Assembly (NCBI RefSeq): GCF_002214565.1
Contig: NZ_CP015106.1
Span: 1,240,001-1,304,000 of the forward strand
Source: Thermococcus radiotolerans
GTDB taxonomy: Archaea > Methanobacteriota_B > Thermococci > Thermococcales > Thermococcaceae
Length of the DNA stretch: 64,000 nucleotides
Reading direction: 5' to 3'
Of the stretch, positions 58,771-64,000 are shown one piece after another. Made by a program: the position numbers and the translations under genes. The notes below the pieces were generated by a model, which did not search any database, was not told the origin of the DNA, and saw nothing but the letters and a program-made list of their open reading frames with translations. Every line of letters begins with the position of its first letter. The stretch's first letter is position 1.

Positions 58771-61417
58771 AAAGCTCATAATCAAGGACTTCCGCTCCCA
58801 CGGGCTGACCAAGGTTAACTTCACGAGCGGGATAAACCTCATAATCGGACAGAACGGCTCTGGAAAGAGCTCCCTTCTCGATGCACTCCTCGTCGGCCTC
58901 TACTGGCCGAGCAAGCCCAAAGACCTCAGAAAGGAGGACATACTCAGGGTGGACGGAAAGTCCACGGAGATAACGGTCTTCTTCGAGAAGGACGGCATCA
59001 AATACCAGCTCCACAGGAACATAACCAGGGGAATGGCCTTCGCCAAGTACCACGACGGAAGCTCCTGGAAGCACGCCACGGAGACGAGCCAGAAGGCCGT
59101 GAGGGACTGGATGGAGAAGCTCGTTCCGTACGACGTCTTCCTCAACGCGATTTACATAAGGCAGGGGGAGATCGATGCCATCCTTGAGAGCGACGAGAGC
59201 AGGGAGAAGGTCGTCCGCCAGGTTCTCGGCCTCGACAGGTATGAAAACGCCTACAAGAACCTCCTCGAAGTGAGGAAAGAGATAGAACGCAGGATAAAAT
59301 CGACGGAGGACTACCTGAAGAGCACGGAAAACCTCGACGAGTTGATTGGGGAGATGGAAAGGGAGCTCTCAAACGCCCTCAAAGAGATAAACGAGCTCTC
59401 CCCCCAGATTCCAAAGCTGGAGAAGGAACTGGAAAGGGTGGAGAAAAAGCTCGGGGAGCTTGATGCCCTGGAGAAGGAGATAAACTCCCTCAGACTTGAG
59501 GCCAAGGAGAGGGAAGGGAACCGAAAGCGGCTTGAGACGAAGCTGGAGGGGCTTGAGAAACGCATAGCCGAGAGCAAACAAAGATTGCGTGAGCTGGAGG
59601 AGCGGGTGAAGGAGTTCCGTAAGTTGAAGGAGAAAGCCGAGCTCTACCTGAAGCTCTCGAACTTCAGGAAGCGCTATGTGGACGAGAAGGCCAGAAACGA
59701 GAAGCTCGCCGAGAACTACAGGGCACAGATTTCGGCGATAGAGGAGCGCCTCGCCGAGCTGAGTGAACTGGAGAAGCGCCTTAAGGAGCTGGAGAAAGAG
59801 AGGGGCAAGCTCGAAAGGAAACTCAAGAGGCTCGAAAAGGACGCCCGGGCATACGAAGATGCCAGATCTATGTCGTCGCAGCTGGAAGGCCTCAGAAAAC
59901 GCCTCAAGCTCTCCAGAGAAGAGATAGAAAAGCTCTCCGCCGAGGTCGAGGGTGCAAAGAGGAGGAAGGAGGAGATACAGGTTGAGTTAAACGAGATAAA
60001 CGAGGAGCGCGGTGGACTGAAAAACCTGGCCAAGGAAAGGAACAAGGCCATAATGGAGCTCAAGAAGGCCAAGGGCAAATGTCCCGTCTGCGGCAGAAAG
60101 CTGACCGAGAAGCACAGGAAGGAGATAATCGAGAAGTACCAGGCCGAGCTTAAGAATGTCTCCCAGTCTCTGAAGGAACTCGACGAGAGGGAGAGGAAGC
60201 TCAGGAGCGAGCTTGTCAGGATAGAGAAGGTTCTGAAGAGGGAGCACGAGCTGATAGCCGCCAAGGAGCTCCTCGACCAGATAGCCGGCCTTGAGGAGAA
60301 GCTGAAGGGACACGACCTTGAGAAGCTCAGGAAAAAGGCGGAGGAATACGAGGGAGTGAAGAGCGAACTGAGCAGGCTCGAGGGTGAGCTGGAGAGCACG
60401 AAGGCCGAGCTTGAGAAGGCGAAGGCCCTCGAAAAGAAGAGGACACTCACCGAGGGAAAACTCAAGTCGATCGAGGAGAAGCTGAGGAAGCTCGATGAAG
60501 AGCTCGAGGGGATGGGCTTCTCCAAGATAGAGGAGCTCGACGAAAAGCTTGCCGAGCTTGAACCGTCCTACAAGCGCTACCTCGAACTGAAGAACTCCGA
60601 GAAAGAGTTCGAGAGGGAGAAGAATAACTTGGAGCGGCTCACGCTGGAGCTTGAGGAGGTAAAACGCAGCCTGGATGCCGAGAGCAGAGCCCTGAAGGCG
60701 CTGATGGATGAGCTGGCAAAGAAAGAGAAGCTTTACAGCAGGGAGGAGCACGAAAAGACCCGGGAAGCCTTCGCCTCGCTCAGGGAAGAGCTGGCCGGAA
60801 AGAAGGCCCAGCTGGAGGCCCTAGAGAAGAAGCGCGACGAGACCATGGCGAACCTCAGGAAGCTCAAGGAGGAGAAGGACCGCAGAAAGGAGAAGGCAAA
60901 GGAACTTGAGGAGCTTAAGAAGGCCCGCGAGAGGGTTCAGGAGCTCAGGGAGAAGGTGAGGCGCTACAAGGCCATGCTCAAGGAGGGGGCACTGGCAAAG
61001 GTCGGCGAGATAGCCAGCGAGATATTCGAGGAGCTGACCGAGGAGAAGTACTCCGGGGTTACCGTGAAGGCGGAGGAGAACAAGATAAGGCTCGGGGTGC
61101 TGTACAACGGCAGGGAATACGGCCTCGGATTCCTCAGCGGTGGGGAGAGGATAGCCCTAGGCTTGGCCTTCCGGCTGGCGCTCTCGCTTTATCTCGCGGG
61201 AGAGATAAGCCTGCTCATCCTGGACGAGCCAACACCTTACCTCGACGACGAGAGGAGGAGAAGGCTCGTCGACATAATGCAGCGCTACCTGAGGAAGATA
61301 CCGCAGGTCATAGTCGTTTCGCACGACGAAGAGCTGAAAGACGCCGCCGACAGGGTAATACGGGTGAGCCTTGAGAACGGCGTCTCGGTGGTCAAAGAGG
61401 TCGAGCTGGGGGTGTGA
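58760..61417 (+). CDS. rad50: DNA double-strand break repair ATPase Rad50
   Basis: 885 residues. Walker [19 protein letters not shown] near 31, a long coiled coil (about 150-725) broken by the zinc hook [13 protein letters not shown] near residue 441, signature [20 protein letters not shown] near 790 and Walker [17 protein letters not shown] near 818. Forms the Mre11-Rad50 complex that opens and trims breaks. The ATG at 58760 follows GGTGGTGG and lies inside the mre11 end. The coiled coil makes the region rich in GAG and AAG codons. Confidence 0.97.
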   Translation: MKIEKLIIKDFRSHGLTKVNFTSGINLIIGQNGSGKSSLLDALLVGLYWPSKPKDLRKEDILRVDGKSTEITVFFEKDGIKYQLHRNITRGMAFAKYHDGSSWKHATETSQKAVRDWMEKLVPYDVFLNAIYIRQGEIDAILESDESREKVVRQVLGLDRYENAYKNLLEVRKEIERRIKSTEDYLKSTENLDELIGEMERELSNALKEINELSPQIPKLEKELERVEKKLGELDALEKEINSLRLEAKEREGNRKRLETKLEGLEKRIAESKQRLRELEERVKEFRKLKEKAELYLKLSNFRKRYVDEKARNEKLAENYRAQISAIEERLAELSELEKRLKELEKERGKLERKLKRLEKDARAYEDARSMSSQLEGLRKRLKLSREEIEKLSAEVEGAKRRKEEIQVELNEINEERGGLKNLAKERNKAIMELKKAKGKCPVCGRKLTEKHRKEIIEKYQAELKNVSQSLKELDERERKLRSELVRIEKVLKREHELIAAKELLDQIAGLEEKLKGHDLEKLRKKAEEYEGVKSELSRLEGELESTKAELEKAKALEKKRTLTEGKLKSIEEKLRKLDEELEGMGFSKIEELDEKLAELEPSYKRYLELKNSEKEFEREKNNLERLTLELEEVKRSLDAESRALKALMDELAKKEKLYSREEHEKTREAFASLREELAGKKAQLEALEKKRDETMANLRKLKEEKDRRKEKAKELEELKKARERVQELREKVRRYKAMLKEGALAKVGEIASEIFEELTEEKYSGVTVKAEENKIRLGVLYNGREYGLGFLSGGERIALGLAFRLALSLYLAGEISLLILDEPTPYLDDERRRRLVDIMQRYLRKIPQVIVVSHDEELKDAADRVIRVSLENGVSVVKEVELGV

Positions 61418-61419
61418 CG

Positions 61420-62730
61420 ATGGGGTACAGGCTCATAGACAGGGCGAGCGTTGACAGGATAAAGCGGATGCTCCAGAGGGGCTACGCCGATGCGCAGGAG
61501 AAGCTGAAAACCATAGAGTGGCGCGAGCTGCCGGAGAGAAGGGGGAGCAAAGTCTATGCCATCGATGGAAGCCAGGGAAAGCAGAGGCTCAGCGGAACGA
61601 TTTTCTACGCCGTCTCAAGTTACGCCTTCGGCAACGGTCCGGCATACAGGCTGGTCTACACCAACGCCATGCTCTACAACCAGGGTATATCCGACCAGAT
61701 AATCCGCCTCCAGATGGAGACCCTTGAGAACAAGCTGGGCTACCTTGCGGCGAAGATTGGCAGTGTGGACTACGTCATGATGGACGGAACGCTGACCGGC
61801 TCGCTCACGAGGCCGCCCGTTTATCCGGAGAGTGTGAGGGGGATAACGACCATAAAGAGTGCCCTCGGGGACGAGCGCCTTGAGGAGCTTATAGAGCGCT
61901 TCGTTGGGGAGCTGAGAGAACATTACGGGGAGCTGGAAAGAAAACTGACGAGGGACGGCAGGATAAACGGCGACGTGATCCTGGCCGACAGGGTTCTTGA
62001 AGAGTACGCCGAGTACTACAGGGCCATGGAGGGGAAGGAGATCGTCAACTACGACGGCGCGTTCAGGGAAATCAGGAAAGCCCTCAAAGAGGAAGACACC
62101 GTAAAGGCCACGGAGATACTCGAAAACCTCGAGGAGTACGCCGAGAGCAAGCGCCTCTCCCTCGACGACGCCAGAAACGCCGTCCACGTCGTTCTCGGCT
62201 ACCTGGAGTACCTGTATTCCCTGGAGAAGCTCCTGCACCTGAACCTCGTCTACGTGGCGAAGAGCTTCTACAACAGAAAGCTGACCCAAAAGCTCGGCAT
62301 AGACATCGTTGACGTACCGTACCTCGACGCATACCTCAGAAAGACCTACGGCGAGGAGAGGGCGGGCTACTACGTGATAACCCAGGGAGGGAAGGCCATA
62401 AGCCACAGGATGCCCAAGGTTCTGAGGAAGCGGTTCCCCAAGGTCGAGCACTTCATAGAAAACGGCGTTCCAATGGCCTACATCCGCACCATGAAGGGCG
62501 GCGTCATATACCTCCTCCAGAGCAACAGGGAGATAGACGACGACCTGCTGGCTGAGATACTCTGGCACGAGAGGAACGGCTACTTCAGGCCGCTCCAGAG
62601 GGCCCACGAGGGAGTGAAAATCGAGAAGAAGGCCTTCGAGGCAGAGCTGGCTGCGCTGCTCAACATAATAAAGGCGGAAAGTCCAGAGCTGAGGGTATTC
62701 CTGAAGTACGGAAGGAGCCCGCTGGAGTAA
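61420..62730 (+). CDS. nurA: NurA 5'-3' nuclease
   Basis: 436 residues; Mn-dependent nuclease partner of HerA. Metal-binding [14 protein letters not shown] near residue 45 and [14 protein letters not shown] near 125, then late [21 protein letters not shown] and [24 protein letters not shown]. RNase H-like fold by family. The ATG at 61420 is two codons after a GTG at 61414 that overlaps the rad50 stop; either start gives coupling to rad50. Last gene of the repair operon. Confidence 0.95.
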   Translation: MGYRLIDRASVDRIKRMLQRGYADAQEKLKTIEWRELPERRGSKVYAIDGSQGKQRLSGTIFYAVSSYAFGNGPAYRLVYTNAMLYNQGISDQIIRLQMETLENKLGYLAAKIGSVDYVMMDGTLTGSLTRPPVYPESVRGITTIKSALGDERLEELIERFVGELREHYGELERKLTRDGRINGDVILADRVLEEYAEYYRAMEGKEIVNYDGAFREIRKALKEEDTVKATEILENLEEYAESKRLSLDDARNAVHVVLGYLEYLYSLEKLLHLNLVYVAKSFYNRKLTQKLGIDIVDVPYLDAYLRKTYGEERAGYYVITQGGKAISHRMPKVLRKRFPKVEHFIENGVPMAYIRTMKGGVIYLLQSNREIDDDLLAEILWHERNGYFRPLQRAHEGVKIEKKAFEAELAALLNIIKAESPELRVFLKYGRSPLE

Positions 62731-62741
62731 AAAAAGAAAGC

Positions 62742-64000
62742 TCAGGAAACCGAGGCACTGAAGGTCGCCAGGATTCTCAGATACGACTGGTCGAGGCCGT
62801 TCATGTAGTCCCTTGTTTTTCCTCCAGTCCCCCATCTATCCTGTCCCGCGAGGACTACGACCACCTGGCCCTCGGTCCAGACGTTGGTCTTGACGAACAT
62901 GCCCCTCTCTCCGTTTCTCACCGCACTCTGCTCGCCGGGACTGAGAACCTGCCTGACGTAGCCGCCAACACCGTCGTAGGCGTCCGGACCGCCGAGGATT
63001 ACGATGATCCTCGAGTCCTTGTAGGCCTCGAAATCGTCGGCGGTGACGTGCCTCACCGAGAGGCCAAATGCACCGAGCTCCGCCGCCAGCAGGTTGCCCT
63101 TGATGCCCCAGTCAATGTCGTTGGCGAGGATAACGACCTCTGGCATCTGAACGGGCTCGTAGTTCAGGGTCCAGTCCACCAGTTCCTTGAGAACCGAGAG
63201 CTCCTCCGCACTACCGGCCTCAAGCTCAACGGAGCTGTAGACTGCGCGGTAGTCGCCCTCGGTGGCAAGTATTCCACCGCTGTAGTCGCTGGTGCGGGCC
63301 AGAAGCATCGGGGCGTAACCCTTGAGGGCATGGAGGAGCCTGACGCGCTCGAGGAGCTTCCTCTCGACGGGAATCTCCGCCACCATGCCGTTGTGGCTCA
63401 TCACAACGCCTTTATCAGTAACCTCCATGGAAGCGAGGACTTCCGGAAGTACCATTGACGCTGACAGCGAGAAGTTGAACTGCACGCCAGTGAGGTTCTT
63501 GATGGACTCGCCCATCTCGCGCATCCTGAGGCCGTTCTCCGAGGCGAAGCGTGAGACGCTCCTCTTGGCTATCCCAAAGTGTGTGGACGAGAGGACGTAC
63601 TGCCATCCAACCGTTGAATAAGTGTCGACATCCACGGTGCCGCCGTGGAAGGGTCCCTCCTCCGACAGCACGAGGGAGTAGCCGGTGCTTATGAAGGGAA
63701 CCATGGCAGAGGCCTGGGTGAGGTTGAGTTCGCCCTTGGCCGCGTCGGCGAGGATCAGCGGGTCGAGACCGAGGAGTTTCGCCAGGCCCGGCTCGTCCAC
63801 GCTCCCGATGTGCTGCGGGTTGGTGGCGTCGAACAGGGTCCCTGACGTGACCACAAGCCCGGCGTGGTGAGTCTCAAGGTAGTCCTCAAGGGCCGAAATC
63901 TGATCCTCGGAGAGGCCCCACTCCGGGAGCCAGAGGTTCGAGAGTATTACCACCTGGGGCTGGAAGCTCTGCAGGGCGTCGGAAAGCTCATCCGGGGAGA
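62742..64000 (-). CDS. Thermococcal surface/envelope-type protein, N-terminal part outside window
   Basis: 418 residues visible; the frame is open to the window edge, so the start lies beyond it. Two alpha-beta units are seen. The N-terminal visible part (ALEDYLETHHAGLVVTSGTL, PFHGGTVDVDTYST) recalls class I amidotransferase-like or ThuA-like folds. The C-terminal part has RIIVILGGPDAYDGVGGYVR, FVKTNVWTEGQVVVVLAGQDR and ends TFSASVS; this domain recurs in thermococcal S-layer and other exported proteins, as far as I recall. No membrane segment is visible in the part present. Function not known. Confidence 0.6.
   Translation of the reverse strand, partial: SPDELSDALQSFQPQVVILSNLWLPEWGLSEDQISALEDYLETHHAGLVVTSGTLFDATNPQHIGSVDEPGLAKLLGLDPLILADAAKGELNLTQASAMVPFISTGYSLVLSEEGPFHGGTVDVDTYSTVGWQYVLSSTHFGIAKRSVSRFASENGLRMREMGESIKNLTGVQFNFSLSASMVLPEVLASMEVTDKGVVMSHNGMVAEIPVERKLLERVRLLHALKGYAPMLLARTSDYSGGILATEGDYRAVYSSVELEAGSAEELSVLKELVDWTLNYEPVQMPEVVILANDIDWGIKGNLLAAELGAFGLSVRHVTADDFEAYKDSRIIVILGGPDAYDGVGGYVRQVLSPGEQSAVRNGERGMFVKTNVWTEGQVVVVLAGQDRWGTGGKTRDYMNGLDQSYLRILATFSASVS

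Noticed and set aside
61615-62835. Minus-strand open frame of 406 codons
   Set aside because: Antisense to nurA; composition of a shadow frame.

Overview
The window is a 64 kb piece of a Thermococcales archaeon chromosome, most likely Thermococcus. Evidence: an aldehyde:ferredoxin oxidoreductase nearly identical in pattern to the Pyrococcus enzyme, a one-cluster ferredoxin with an Asp ligand, BpsA (branched polyamine synthase), NfnLS, PAN, DphB, RfcS/RfcL, the herA-mre11-rad50-nurA operon, TATA boxes of the TTTATA type, GGTGAT-type ribosome binding sites usually 4 nt before the start, and a 16S-tRNA-Ala-23S operon without 5S. The window is densely coded and mostly housekeeping.

Layout. 1-14.3 kb: metabolism (AOR, BpsA, ferredoxin, nicotinate phosphoribosyltransferase, a flavodoxin-TetR-SDR operon with a perfect operator palindrome, NfnLS with an extended SurR-type site, phosphopantothenate synthetase, DphB). 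A C/D box sRNA sits in the 5' leader of the gene at 8958. 14.4-15.0 kb: tRNA-Val and tRNA-Arg enclosing a non-coding stretch with an inverted repeat and four evenly spaced triloop hairpins. 15.1-20.2 kb: a BlaI-like regulator with an M48 protease, dCMP deaminase, a lipid-linked sugar module (DUF2304, HAD-GT2 fusion, MraY-like transferase) and a lone Cas6. 20.4-34.5 kb: PAN, RIO2 kinase, three MFS transporters, a radical SAM protein, plant-type asparaginase, an AbrB-PhoU protein, a lone IorB, class I LysRS and conserved hypotheticals. 34.6-39.8 kb: the rRNA operon on the minus strand with both processing stems. 39.8-53.4 kb: PRPP synthetase, RadB, an archaeal ATPase next to a broken small gene, FAU-1, MoaA, Trm5, RfcL/RfcS and an alpha-oxoamine synthase. 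53.6-62.7 kb: a DUF835 protein, EndA, RimI, a second C/D box sRNA, and herA-mre11-rad50-nurA. The window ends inside a thermococcal surface/envelope-type protein.

Links between genes. MoaA supplies the pterin path used by the tungsten enzyme AOR; ferredoxin links AOR, IorB and Nfn. Both sRNAs carry 9-10 nt complementarity to the 23S rRNA encoded in the same window. EndA, also encoded here, is the enzyme expected to cut the bulge-helix-bulge in the 16S processing stem. RfcL/S, RadB and HerA-Mre11-Rad50-NurA form a replication and repair set.

The most unusual points are the sRNA that overlaps a ribosome binding site, the hairpin array, an MFS gene whose frame opens straight from the stop codon of the asparaginase gene without a normal start, the BlaI-M48 pair, and the lone Cas6 that lacks the known catalytic triad. 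I do not see a CRISPR array, an insertion sequence, or a clear new defence system.
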